Shown one piece after another: positions 8,019-16,653 of a DNA stretch of 39,335 nt. The DNA is from a virus. The stretch is taken from positions 1 through 39,335 of the IMG/VR virus record IMGVR_UViG_3300047326_000072. One strand, written 5' to 3'. The position numbers were made by a program, and so were the translations under genes. Every line of letters begins with the position of its first letter. The first letter of the stretch is position 1. The notes under the pieces were generated by a model that ran no database searches, was not told where the DNA came from, and saw only the letters and a list, made by a program, of their open reading frames with translations.

Positions 8019-8900
8019 TTATTCTGCCACTTTCTCTTTCGCCTTGTCAAAACCTAATCGTATCATCTCCTGAATCTTGACTGGATCGAAATCGAGCAAA
8101 TCATCAGTTAGATTATGATCTGGACGAATGATATTCATATTGATAGGCTTTTTGCTTGTAGCACCGTATTCTGCCAATCTATTGTATAGTATTGCCTTTT
8201 CAATGTCGCTGGTCATAATCTTCTCAGTGAATAGATCGAACGAACGGGCTATAATGTCTATTATAGATGGGTTGTCAATGAACTTCTTGTCCCGGAGTTC
8301 AGGAGATGTAATGATGATATCTATATGTTCAGCCCCTGAATCTATTGCTGTGCCAATAGGTGTGAGACTTTTTTGACCGCCATCAATAAATAACTCCCCA
8401 CGCATAGGCACTGGCTCAAATATAACTGGAAATGCACATGATGCCATTACTGCATCAACAAAATCATCATCATCTTGCGTAAAAACACGATACTTTCCAC
8501 TTGTCAATGACACGGCCCCCACCGACACCTTTTTGCCTGATGCCCTGATTCTTTCCAGTGAAATGTTGGACTTTATCAGCTTTCTCATTGGGGCAGAATT
8601 ATAGAACGAGTTGCGCCATATGGATTGTAGTTTCCCCAGTAAATACCAGTCTTTATAGACATCTTGAGACGTGATTCTTGACCACATATCAGCGAGGGTC
8701 TCAGCTGCTCGTTTTTCTTCACCTGTCGGAAACATGGCTAAGAATGATGCGTTGATTGCCCCAGAGCTAACCCCATGATAACTATCATACCGAATGTGTA
8801 GATTACCAAGAAGGTGAAGGATTGCTCCCGCGCTCCAACTCCCTTTGCCAGCGCCACCACTGAGGACTAATGAACGCATCACATTGACTTGCTGCGGCAT
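8019..8900 (-). CDS. Patatin-like phospholipase
   Basis: 293 residues when started at ATG 8900, four bases after the upstream stop. The three patatin marks are present: the oxyanion-hole loop SGGAGKG (residues 14-20), the nucleophile elbow GVSSG (Ser45), and the catalytic Asp in IDGG (Asp173). The core ASCAFPVIFEPV before the Asp is also typical. Patatins are Ser-Asp lipid acyl hydrolases; bacterial ones include type III secretion effectors (ExoU) and CBASS effectors. In a phage it could attack the host membrane during lysis or entry, or interfere with host signalling; this is inference. It lies in a tight run with the papain-like peptidase and the zinc-ribbon gene. No signal peptide is visible. 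Confidence 0.88.
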   Translation of the reverse strand: MPQQVNVMRSLVLSGGAGKGSWSAGAILHLLGNLHIRYDSYHGVSSGAINASFLAMFPTGEEKRAAETLADMWSRITSQDVYKDWYLLGKLQSIWRNSFYNSAPMRKLIKSNISLERIRASGKKVSVGAVSLTSGKYRVFTQDDDDFVDAVMASCAFPVIFEPVPMRGELFIDGGQKSLTPIGTAIDSGAEHIDIIITSPELRDKKFIDNPSIIDIIARSFDLFTEKIMTSDIEKAILYNRLAEYGATSKKPINMNIIRPDHNLTDDLLDFDPVKIQEMIRLGFDKAKEKVAE

Positions 8901-8904
8901 GGTC

Positions 8905-9417
8905 TTACACCAATCTACGAAAGCTACTGCCAATAGAGCATATGTTGAATAGGTCTTGAGGAGTCACATCTGCTGGAACAAGCTCTTCAAACTCTGGAAT
9001 TTGATGATTGACATCCATCTCAATAACAAGCTCAGAACACACCTCTCCGGACTTCGAATACATTGGATTATTTATTCCAATATGCAAGTATCGTCCAAGC
9101 ACAACGAATATGTAGCCAAGTAGAGTTAGAACATCATATGATTGTCCAATTCTACCTTTTGCCGCTTCGAATTCCTTTGAAACATCTGGCACAATTTCAA
9201 ACTCTGCGACTACAGAGTGATTACCCATAATTTCACTCATTGGAATAAACGCAACTCCACTCCAAGCCGCATGAAGTATCCAGGGAACTCCATTCACATC
9301 AACTTTTAGAGCTGAATGGCTAATTCTTTGCGGGCTATCTTCGGCATCAGCGATGATGTTGCTAAATAGTCCACTTAGACCTGATTCAGTATTGTGGAAA
9401 AGGACTATCGAAACCAT
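8905..9417 (-). CDS. Permuted papain-like (NlpC/P60 superfamily, YiiX-like) cysteine peptidase or amidase
   Basis: Start set at ATG 9417, one base after the zinc-ribbon stop, giving 170 residues. The order His then Cys (SHSALKV, His34; GEVCSELV, Cys127) is that of circularly permuted papain-fold enzymes, where the catalytic His comes first. Supporting residues are WILHAAWSGVAFIP after the His and the QSYDVLTLLGYI helix before the Cys, both typical of the YiiX/LRAT-like branch. Members cleave amide bonds in cell-wall peptides or act on lipids. Next to a patatin-like lipase this suggests a small envelope-active or lipid-active module. The exact substrate is unknown. Confidence 0.7.
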   Translation of the reverse strand: MVSIVLFHNTESGLSGLFSNIIADAEDSPQRISHSALKVDVNGVPWILHAAWSGVAFIPMSEIMGNHSVVAEFEIVPDVSKEFEAAKGRIGQSYDVLTLLGYIFVVLGRYLHIGINNPMYSKSGEVCSELVIEMDVNHQIPEFEELVPADVTPQDLFNICSIGSSFRRLV

Positions 9418-9418
9418 C

Positions 9419-9562
9419 TTATAGCTTCTGCCAGTTTGTTTGCCCACATCCAGGACACGGTTTAGGTGTTGCTTGTTGTTCTTTTGTAGGAGGGTTCAAT
9501 GCTTCAGTGATATCCACAACTCTTCCGCAATTCTGACACTTGTATTGGTTCGTTTTTGCCAT
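9419..9562 (-). CDS. Small zinc-ribbon protein, 47 residues
   Basis: Minus-strand ORF from ATG 9562 to TAA 9421-9419. It has two Cys pairs: KCQNCG near the N-terminus and PCPGCG near the C-terminus, about 24 residues apart, which form a zinc ribbon. AAGGAATAAC lies before the start as an SD. The stop is followed after one base by the start of the peptidase gene. Such tiny zinc ribbons often bind nucleic acid or serve as protein adaptors; no more can be said. Confidence 0.65.
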   Translation of the reverse strand: MAKTNQYKCQNCGRVVDITEALNPPTKEQQATPKPCPGCGQTNWQKL

Positions 9563-9576
9563 TTGTAGTTATTCCT

Positions 9577-10392
9577 TTAGACGAATGTCTCTATGTATAT
9601 CTGAATGTAGGCAGTTGAATTTGGTGGATGCAGAATTATCCATCGTAATTTGTTTGTATGATACATTGGATTATATGTGAGGTATTGGCTTGCCCTACCA
9701 TCTGATACGAGTTGTTGAGCATAGACAAGTTCTAAATTTGCTGGATAGACGAAATTGACGGTTCCACCATATGATGGTGGTAGATCTGGCACGCCTATAC
9801 AAGATATCCACCATTGTCCCGTAGTCCCGCCAAAGATTGTGGGATCGGTATCTATCCATCCACCAATCAATTCGTAGTTGAATGTGGGTTCCATATCTGC
9901 GACAGTTTTTACAGCGATAGACTGATCAGTAGTCTCGTTGCCATATCCATCATAGCAAGTTATCGTTATATCTGATAGTCGATTATAGTTAGAATCCCAA
10001 TTGACAATAGAAGATGTATTACCAGTCACAAACGAGAATATTCGAAGGTTGAAGTTTTTAGCTATATCAGCTACTGTTGTTCTAACCTCTATTCTACCGC
10101 TTGATGCTTTTGGCTCGATAGGAGAGACATTACATAGTGCTGCCATATTAGCATTGAAGTCAGCCAAATCTGCGTCATTTTGCTCTTGCGAGTAATTAGG
10201 ATCAGTGACCACATATCCATCAAGCCACATCAATGAGTAGTGGATTTCTGGTCCATCATAGAACCATACTTTCTGATATACACCATCGCTGGAATCTGAT
10301 TGAGGTATGCCTCCACGAATTATGAATGCAGATTTCCAATCAGTATAGTAGTATTGGCGTTGAGTATATGAGGATGCGAATTGCACGGCCAT
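9577..10392 (-). CDS. Putative virion structural protein
   Basis: 271 residues, rich in Tyr, Trp, Ser and Thr with beta-type alternation (KVWFYDGPEIHYSLMWLDGY, then FNYELIGGWIDTDPTIFGG, and IQIYIETFV at the end). No enzyme motif. The start overlaps the stop of the 949-residue fibre gene (TAATG, 10394-10390), so the two are coupled. A tail or fibre-associated role is inferred from composition and neighbours. Confidence 0.65.
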   Translation of the reverse strand: MAVQFASSYTQRQYYYTDWKSAFIIRGGIPQSDSSDGVYQKVWFYDGPEIHYSLMWLDGYVVTDPNYSQEQNDADLADFNANMAALCNVSPIEPKASSGRIEVRTTVADIAKNFNLRIFSFVTGNTSSIVNWDSNYNRLSDITITCYDGYGNETTDQSIAVKTVADMEPTFNYELIGGWIDTDPTIFGGTTGQWWISCIGVPDLPPSYGGTVNFVYPANLELVYAQQLVSDGRASQYLTYNPMYHTNKLRWIILHPPNSTAYIQIYIETFV

Positions 10393-13241
10393 TAGTTGTT
10401 ATCCTCCGTCCATTCAATTGATGCGCTAACACTACCACCAGCTATTGTTACACCGCCAAGATTTATGCAGATACTTTGTGTGGCACTACGAAGTGTAGGG
10501 GGCTGGCATCCATTTTGCCCAAATACCCAATCTATTAACTGACAATCGGTCGTTGGAACTACACCAGTGGCTTGAGCAAAGTATTTTTGAGACCGGATCA
10601 TTGTTCCAACAACAGTTCCGCCCGTGGTATAGTTTGTTACATAGGCAAGATTAGTGGCCGTTGCCGTTGCGTTATTTGAATCAAGAGGAGTAGTTAGTGC
10701 AACACCAGTAGTGCCCCCGGCGTTGAGAGTCGAGCGTTTTATGAGTTGAACCGGAACAACAACCGAAGTTGTAACGGTCATTGAAAATTGAATACGAGTT
10801 ACTCGTACAATTTTTGTCGCTGATCCAATCAGAATAAACACATCCTGGTTTGTAGCGGCAGTGGCAAAGTTTTCGATACCTATAGAATAGGTCTGACGCT
10901 CATTCTCTGCATTTATGACCTGTATAGCTTGTTGGCCATTCGCAACGCTAATAGCACTACCTGCTTGTGGAATGGCTGGGGATATTGAACAAAGAACGGC
11001 ATAGACGGTAACCGTCCCGCTCACATAGTTCGACATCACCAGTCTGAAATTTGTATACGCCAGAGGCGCATAATACATACCATTAGCAGTTATCGTTGAT
11101 TGAGCCCCAGCATTCGGGTTAGCGAGGCTTACGACATCAACGGCAAAGAAACTTCCTCCGTTAGTACCCTGGAATGTTAGAGTCCCGCTCCAAGTACCTG
11201 ATACTTCAAAAGTGATTCCGGAATATCCCTGGATAGTTGTAACGCCACCCCCAGGAAGAGTCAGAACGTTGCCGTTTGCCGCAATAGCGCCGCTGGTCGT
11301 AATCGCAGAACTGGTAATATTCGATGAATTCGGGCTAAGGGCAACGACAAGCGCCGAATCAGTTGCCACTGCCGCCGTGCTCGCGGCCTTGACCGCAGCG
11401 GGGCCGTGGTTCGAGGCATCTGTAATGAGAGACTGTGATGTGACAAAATTTACCGCCGCAGAGCCATTGTATGTGATGGTTGCGGTGCCTGATGTCCAAG
11501 CAGTCGCAACAATCTGGTAATACTTATATGAACCAACATTTGCGGTGTAAGCGTTATTGATCGTCGTTGAGCTGACAAATGTTCCAAGACTGTTATCCAG
11601 AACAGTATCCGGCGAAAAATTGACTCCATCCAAGCTATAGTTGAAGGTTATGGTTCCTACCCAAGTTCCAGAGATGGTAAATGAAAGCGACGACTGAGTG
11701 AGAACCGGTATAATAGTATACTGACCATTAGTTGATATGGTCTGAATACCCGTTACTATTGGTCCTGTTGGAGGAGCGGTTACACCCGCTGACCAGGCAC
11801 CACAAGCTACCACAAGATTTGTAGAGTCGGATGCTGACTTGTTGATATCAATGGTAAGTGGAAGATCAGGATCCGTTAGATTTAGAGTTGTCAGTGAGTC
11901 GGTAAATCTCGATAAGTGCACCAATACCCAGATTCCATCGGGGGCATACACCTCGAAGAAAATGCAAGCGCTGCCATACCAACTATATCTGATGCGATAC
12001 TTATTGAAGTATGTAGGAACGAGAGAAACTGGGACGCCAGCGCTTGTGAAGAGCGATCCTACTGCTCCGGATAGAGTATCTTTATTCCAAGCCGTTTGAG
12101 CGACAAATGTGTCTGTCCCATTGTATCGAGTCCAGAGCCCAAAAGTCGTTCCGTTATATCCCCAAGAGAAGCCATCAAGGGTGTTGTATATTCCAAGACG
12201 CTGATAGCTTGCGGCTGATGTTGGCGTGGTGAATTTAGCGCTTTGAGTTGTCCAGGCCTCGAATTGTGTGGCATAGGCAATGGTCGCAAATGTGACTCCA
12301 GTAACCTCGGCCGTAGCAGCGGTTCCTGTAGAGAAAACGGCCGCGCCTATATTCACTCCTGTTCCCTGGGTTGCAGTCGCGCCACCAGTAGTCGTGACAT
12401 TCATAAATGCAGAAGGAGGCTGCTGATAGAATTTGGTGGTTATCTGTGGCACCCTTGAAACTGTGACTGCATTACCAAGAACGTCCTGAGCACCCGATGG
12501 GAAAAGAGCCACCGGAATGGCGCCACCAGGAATGTTCGGTGAGAGCGCGACCACAAGCGCTGTTTGCGAAGCAGTGGCAGCCGTAGTCGGAGGTGCAATG
12601 TTCGCGAAGTTCGTCCCATCCGAAAGGAATGATAAACCTCGCACATACTCTTGCGCCGAAGAGGCAACTGCCTGGATAACCGCTGTGCCCGAAGTATACG
12701 CACTCATATAAAGACGAATGAGTCGAGAGCCTCCGCACGACACATAATAGAACCCATTGGTAGTTATGCCTGACGGGTAGACGATGAAACCCCCACCAAT
12801 ACCTGTAAAGATAGACAGTCCGCCAGGCCAAGTGACACCGTTGTCGAGAGAACTCTCTACGAGAATCGTCCCAGTCCAAGTCCCACTGACGTAAATCACA
12901 AGGGTGGACGCGCCCTGTGTGTCGATAGGGACCGAGGTTCCCAGAGCAGTGAGAGAACCCGAGGCAAAAACATCACTTGGAGATAGCGGACTAACTGGCA
13001 TTGGAACACCAGCCGCCGCTCCCTGCACCGTCAGGACTCCGCCAGCATCTGTGCCTGCGGTTCCAGCTCCTACTACTACTGGACGACCATAGCCATCAAC
13101 TGAAATATATCGTGAGTCTGTTCCGTCAGACCCCATAGAGATTATTCCCGATGTATTCGAAGGTATTGCGGCGCCGTTCTGAACGGCAATGGCATTACCA
13201 TTGCCATCATACAATACTACATCGGGTGATTCTGAACTCAT
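10392..13241 (-). CDS. Large fibre-like virion protein, 949 residues
   Basis: A Gly/Ser/Thr/Ala-rich beta protein. Its N-terminal ~80 residues (VVLYDGNGNAIAV, then SDGTDSRYISVDGYGRPVVV and GGVLTVQG) closely match the N-terminus of the next gene upstream (13281-14531), showing a duplicated attachment or fold domain. The middle has several copies of a beta-sandwich-like unit with 'ISGTWVGTITFNYSLDG' and 'VSGTWSGTLTFQGTNGG' strands, a pattern seen in phage and bacterial surface fibres. ALVVALSPN recurs several times. A role in a tail or capsid fibre that contacts the host is likely but not proved. The SD is weak. Confidence 0.75.
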   Translation of the reverse strand: MSSESPDVVLYDGNGNAIAVQNGAAIPSNTSGIISMGSDGTDSRYISVDGYGRPVVVGAGTAGTDAGGVLTVQGAAAGVPMPVSPLSPSDVFASGSLTALGTSVPIDTQGASTLVIYVSGTWTGTILVESSLDNGVTWPGGLSIFTGIGGGFIVYPSGITTNGFYYVSCGGSRLIRLYMSAYTSGTAVIQAVASSAQEYVRGLSFLSDGTNFANIAPPTTAATASQTALVVALSPNIPGGAIPVALFPSGAQDVLGNAVTVSRVPQITTKFYQQPPSAFMNVTTTGGATATQGTGVNIGAAVFSTGTAATAEVTGVTFATIAYATQFEAWTTQSAKFTTPTSAASYQRLGIYNTLDGFSWGYNGTTFGLWTRYNGTDTFVAQTAWNKDTLSGAVGSLFTSAGVPVSLVPTYFNKYRIRYSWYGSACIFFEVYAPDGIWVLVHLSRFTDSLTTLNLTDPDLPLTIDINKSASDSTNLVVACGAWSAGVTAPPTGPIVTGIQTISTNGQYTIIPVLTQSSLSFTISGTWVGTITFNYSLDGVNFSPDTVLDNSLGTFVSSTTINNAYTANVGSYKYYQIVATAWTSGTATITYNGSAAVNFVTSQSLITDASNHGPAAVKAASTAAVATDSALVVALSPNSSNITSSAITTSGAIAANGNVLTLPGGGVTTIQGYSGITFEVSGTWSGTLTFQGTNGGSFFAVDVVSLANPNAGAQSTITANGMYYAPLAYTNFRLVMSNYVSGTVTVYAVLCSISPAIPQAGSAISVANGQQAIQVINAENERQTYSIGIENFATAATNQDVFILIGSATKIVRVTRIQFSMTVTTSVVVPVQLIKRSTLNAGGTTGVALTTPLDSNNATATATNLAYVTNYTTGGTVVGTMIRSQKYFAQATGVVPTTDCQLIDWVFGQNGCQPPTLRSATQSICINLGGVTIAGGSVSASIEWTEDNN

Positions 13242-13280
13242 CTATTTTTTCTACTTGCAGTAGTAGCCATACACGATTCG

Positions 13281-14531
13281 TTAGGTTGAGAGTTCAGTCA
13301 CACGAGCATTTCCATTTGCGGCATTCCAAACTCCGCTAATAGCCCCTGTGTATGTTATTGGAAGCTCCCAATAAGCTCCTGGATATAGCTTGATGGTGTA
13401 TGCGGTAGTGCTCGCTGTAGCTGATAGTGCAAGATAAAGCATCGCTGTGCTATCATTCCATACCATAGCGGTAATACGACCTGTGTTTGAGGCAAGAAGC
13501 GAGGTGCTCGTGACTGCTGCTGGAACGCTTGTTAGAGCGCTCGTGCTTGACTTGTCGGTCGTGAAAACACCGCTAACGGGCACCGGGGTTCCTGAAGCAT
13601 TACCTTGAATGGTAACGAGCCCAGAGGATGCTCCCGAGCCAGCTGCCGTAGTTCCGATAATCGTCGCATTCAAATTCGCCGCTGTTGCCTGTGCAACCGT
13701 AAACGAACCCGTTCCTGCGTTCGCTGTCACCGTGCCGCTAACGGGCTGAGTCGTCGCAGAAGCATCAACTCGAAGCGCACCTGCTGTTGTTAGAGACAAT
13801 GCGCTCATCTGTCCTGTTGTATAGGAGGGAGCCGCGGTGGTGACGGATGCTCCTATATATGTAGCAGATGTTGGCGGAGTCGCTGCTACGGAACTAACTG
13901 ATGCATTGTTGAAGTTGCCAGATCCAGTAACTGACACCGCGGTCATTCCAGCAATACCTTGGATTGTCACTACACCACTCGCTGCTGTTCCAGCGGTGCC
14001 TGTTCCTATGACATTGAAGTTTCCTGAACCTACAACTGTTGCGTTTAGGTTTGCAGCTGTGGTCTGCACAACCGTGAAGTTTCCGGTTCCGCTAACTGGT
14101 TGAGTCGTGGCCGAGCCATCTATACGAAGCGCGCCAGCGGTCGTGAGGGTAATCCCCTGCATATTCCCAGCGGTATATGTAGGAGCTGTTGAAACAACAA
14201 GTCCGCCTTCGAGAGTCGCAGATGTAGGAGCAGTTGCACCCGTAGATCCAACTGATGGATTTGTAGCGGTAATTGAACCACTGATTGGCACGGGAACACC
14301 GCTCGCGTTGCCTTGGATTGTGAGCACACCGCCTGCATTTGTGCCTGCGGTTCCTGCTCCTACGATTACTGGACGACCAGAAGAGTCAGTAGAGATAAAG
14401 TGAGAGTTTGTCCCATCTGAACCTTCCATAAGAAGGCCACGAGTATTTGCTGGAATAGCATTGCCGTTGATGGCGTTTAGCTCATATCCATCTGAACTGT
14501 ATAAAACTACTACTGGTGATTCGCTAGACAT
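13281..14531 (-). CDS. Fibre-like virion protein, 416 residues, paralogue of its neighbour
   Basis: Shares the N-terminal ~80 residues with the 949-residue protein downstream (SDGTNSHFISTDSSGRPVIV and GGVLTIQGNASGVPVP). The middle holds two copies of a ~60-100 residue unit containing LTTAGALRIDGSATTQPVSG and ANLNATVVGSG, separated by VTIQG turns, which suggests a repetitive beta-helix or trimeric shaft. The last ~95 residues (VPAAVTSTSLLASNTGRITA, then LYPGAYWELPITY) look like a compact terminal domain common in phage structural proteins. Ends with TGA-type stop near 13281. Tail fibre or decoration is inferred. Confidence 0.72.
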   Translation of the reverse strand: MSSESPVVVLYSSDGYELNAINGNAIPANTRGLLMEGSDGTNSHFISTDSSGRPVIVGAGTAGTNAGGVLTIQGNASGVPVPISGSITATNPSVGSTGATAPTSATLEGGLVVSTAPTYTAGNMQGITLTTAGALRIDGSATTQPVSGTGNFTVVQTTAANLNATVVGSGNFNVIGTGTAGTAASGVVTIQGIAGMTAVSVTGSGNFNNASVSSVAATPPTSATYIGASVTTAAPSYTTGQMSALSLTTAGALRVDASATTQPVSGTVTANAGTGSFTVAQATAANLNATIIGTTAAGSGASSGLVTIQGNASGTPVPVSGVFTTDKSSTSALTSVPAAVTSTSLLASNTGRITAMVWNDSTAMLYLALSATASTTAYTIKLYPGAYWELPITYTGAISGVWNAANGNARVTELST

Positions 14532-14634
14532 ATGTTTGCGCCTATTGTAAAGCTTATACTATGGTTTAGCTTACCTTTATTGCTACAACACTATGCTGAT
14601 ATATTGCCTAAAAGTCTGCAAATCCAAGAATTCC

Positions 14635-15291
14635 TCAAATCACTATCGTTCTAATACGGGTGCTTTCGAATATGTTGTTCGTATATGAGATTGTATCCAG
14701 GATCTGATGGATAATAGTGATACCGTCATAATCATACATTGTCCATTGAATGGTGGCAACGGTCTTGTTTGGATTATACACGATGTCTTTCTGCACAAGC
14801 TTTGTTGTCAATGTGCTGTCAAGATACCAAATGACCGTAGTTGGGAACGGATCACCTTCTGGCAGAATAACTCTTTCCGCACCGCTCGTGAATCCGTCTC
14901 CTCCTCCAGAATCAATGAAGTGGATGAGATCGCGCAGGGTTTTGTGCTGTGCTTCGGTGATTCCGTAGCCATCGCCACCTGAAACCGTGGTGCCGTTTGT
15001 GATGCCTGCGGCCGTGAGAAATGCGAGGTTGATATCGTTGAATTGAAGAAGATCGATATCGCTGGCAACAACTACGATTTCGTTATTGATAATGCGATTT
15101 CGCAGTTCTCCTTTGAGTAAGGAGGCACGGATATCCGATTCTGCTACTCCAGGAATTTTGAGAAGGTCTCGAATACCCAAAGAATTTATGGGGTATTGAA
15201 AGAGTCTAATAGTTTTAGCTCTATTACCACTCGTAATGTTTTGAACGGTAAATGTAAGTGGATTGGATACAAAAGGGGCAAAAATGTCCAT
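14635..15291 (-). CDS. Putative virion structural protein
   Basis: 218 residues with an N-terminal beta/helix domain (PLTFTVQNITSGNRAKTIRL, then SLGIRDLLKIPGVAESDIRA), a Gly-rich turn region (TTVSGGDGYGITEAQHKTLR) and a C-terminal beta domain (TTVIWYLDSTLTTKLVQKDI). 'GITe.qH.tLRdLiHFId.GgGDGF' is a linker and helix I associate with large-phage structural proteins. A very good SD (AAGGAGGG) lies inside the end of the upstream gene, five bases from its TAA, so the two are coupled. Precise role unknown. Confidence 0.68.
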   Translation of the reverse strand: MDIFAPFVSNPLTFTVQNITSGNRAKTIRLFQYPINSLGIRDLLKIPGVAESDIRASLLKGELRNRIINNEIVVVASDIDLLQFNDINLAFLTAAGITNGTTVSGGDGYGITEAQHKTLRDLIHFIDSGGGDGFTSGAERVILPEGDPFPTTVIWYLDSTLTTKLVQKDIVYNPNKTVATIQWTMYDYDGITIIHQILDTISYTNNIFESTRIRTIVI

Positions 15292-15296
15292 CGAAT

Positions 15297-15998
15297 TTAT
15301 CCCTCCTTCTTCACACCACTATCCACAATGCTATCATCAATCGTGATTGTTATAGAGCGCTTGACATTCTTTTCGTTGGCGGTAGCTTTTACTCCACCAA
15401 ACAATTTCTCAATGAGCTGATCATTTGCAGATGCAACAGCTGGAGCTGGAGCACTTTTCTTCATCATTCCACCATTATTTAGAGCGGCATAAATCTGCTT
15501 ATGAGCAAGTTTTTCATCTCGGTCGAGAACAATGTTTCGAAGTTCAACTTCGCTCAATTTCTCAATATCCTCTTCTTTGAGACGATAACGAAGATATAGG
15601 AGTTCTTTTAGGTAGTCCATTTGAGCCACGCTCCAGTCTCCGTCTTTTTGCTCAATTCGAAGGGTTCTATCGAGAGCTGCGCATAGAACTCGTGCGTAGC
15701 TGCTGAAAAAATCTGGGTCGCCAAGAAAATCATCCTTGATTGTGTCCGCGGCGGTCTTGAGCTTGAGAAAGGTCTTGATGCTTTCTGCGATGGGCTTTGG
15801 GGTGAACGGAGCGCTTCGGTGGTAATACTGGAGATTCCCACGAGGGTTGTAGTCGGTGTATTGATTGGTGCGGCGCGAATCGAATGCTAGCTTTTGAATA
15901 GGAGCTGGTGTGAGTGAATGGAGAAGATCGGTGCGAAACGCGCGCATCTCTGATCTGGATTCGATTTGAGAATGGAGTTTGAAAAGAATGTTGGACAT
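15297..15998 (-). CDS. Hypothetical helical phage protein
   Basis: 233 residues, mainly helical, basic N-terminus and a long middle with DYLKELLYLRYRLKEEDIEK. The C-terminal region has an Ala/Pro linker (KKSAPAPAVAS) and a short strand pair SITITIDDS. There is no strong SD before ATG 15998; a start at the internal Met18 is possible. It is the first late gene after the accessory insert that follows the MCP gene. Function unknown; a virion or head-completion role is a guess from position only. Confidence 0.6.
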   Translation of the reverse strand: MSNILFKLHSQIESRSEMRAFRTDLLHSLTPAPIQKLAFDSRRTNQYTDYNPRGNLQYYHRSAPFTPKPIAESIKTFLKLKTAADTIKDDFLGDPDFFSSYARVLCAALDRTLRIEQKDGDWSVAQMDYLKELLYLRYRLKEEDIEKLSEVELRNIVLDRDEKLAHKQIYAALNNGGMMKKSAPAPAVASANDQLIEKLFGGVKATANEKNVKRSITITIDDSIVDSGVKKEG

Positions 15999-16035
15999 TT
16001 TATGACGCAGCTATGAATAAACGAGTAGTAATGAA

Positions 16036-16176
16036 ATGCCAGATTATGGAGCATCAAAAATTGATTGGTACAGCGAGTATCGAAAGTTTGTTTTTAGATT
16101 GGCGCTAAACTACACAAGATATCCGTGCGGATTTGATACAGCTCGACACGATCAGAGATCAGGGCGTGTAATTTAA
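16036..16176 (+). other. Short plus-strand ORF in an otherwise empty gap, doubtful gene
   Basis: The 213-base gap 15999-16211 has no clear gene. A 46-codon ORF from ATG 16036 (MPDYGASKIDWYSEYR..., ending RSGRVI) has a protein-like composition but no good SD. It may be a remnant of an inserted element, as the gap borders the accessory region. A similar string TTTATGA.GCAG occurs near 15998 and near 16223 at the two sides of the gap. Confidence 0.2.
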
Positions 16177-16211
16177 GAATAGGGGCATTATTCTAACGAA
16201 ATTCCGAAATA

Positions 16212-16559
16212 TTATGGCCGTTTTATGATGCAGTTGTTCATAAATATATGGGCAATAGTTTCCAGCTCGCTTGCGTATTTGGTTGGCTTTATAAATTTCA
16301 ATACCCTATTAAGTATACTTGGATTTGACTCTTTTGGTTTATTAGCTTCTTCAAGTTCCCTTAATCTTTGAGGGTTCTCGTGTATCCATTTGGCTCTATT
16401 AAGCCATTTCAATGTATTTTGAAGTATTTTTATCTCGTACTCTCGTGTTAGATCTGGGTTGGTGTATTGCAAGTCAATTAGTTCTTTGATCTTATCACGC
16501 ACATCATCAATATCTTCGATACTGTATTTTCTTGAATCAATGTCTCTATATGGATTCAC
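16212..16559 (-). CDS. Hypothetical 115-residue helical protein
   Basis: Starts with GTG at 16559 (MNPYRDIDSRKYS...) and has no visible SD, so the start is uncertain. The sequence is highly charged and helical, with a Trp-containing segment LKWLNRAKWIHENPQRL. Base composition is more AT-rich than the flanking virion genes. It lies downstream of the endonuclease-methyltransferase gene in the same orientation and may belong to the same acquired insert. No family recognised. Confidence 0.5.
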   Translation of the reverse strand: MNPYRDIDSRKYSIEDIDDVRDKIKELIDLQYTNPDLTREYEIKILQNTLKWLNRAKWIHENPQRLRELEEANKPKESNPSILNRVLKFIKPTKYASELETIAHIFMNNCIIKRP

Positions 16560-16653
16560 TATTAAATGTCGAGTTATTAGAATCGATTAAAATACGATAT
16601 AAACGTCTTGATTTTTGAATCGATGTCATCCTATGTAGTTGACGAATTTTATA

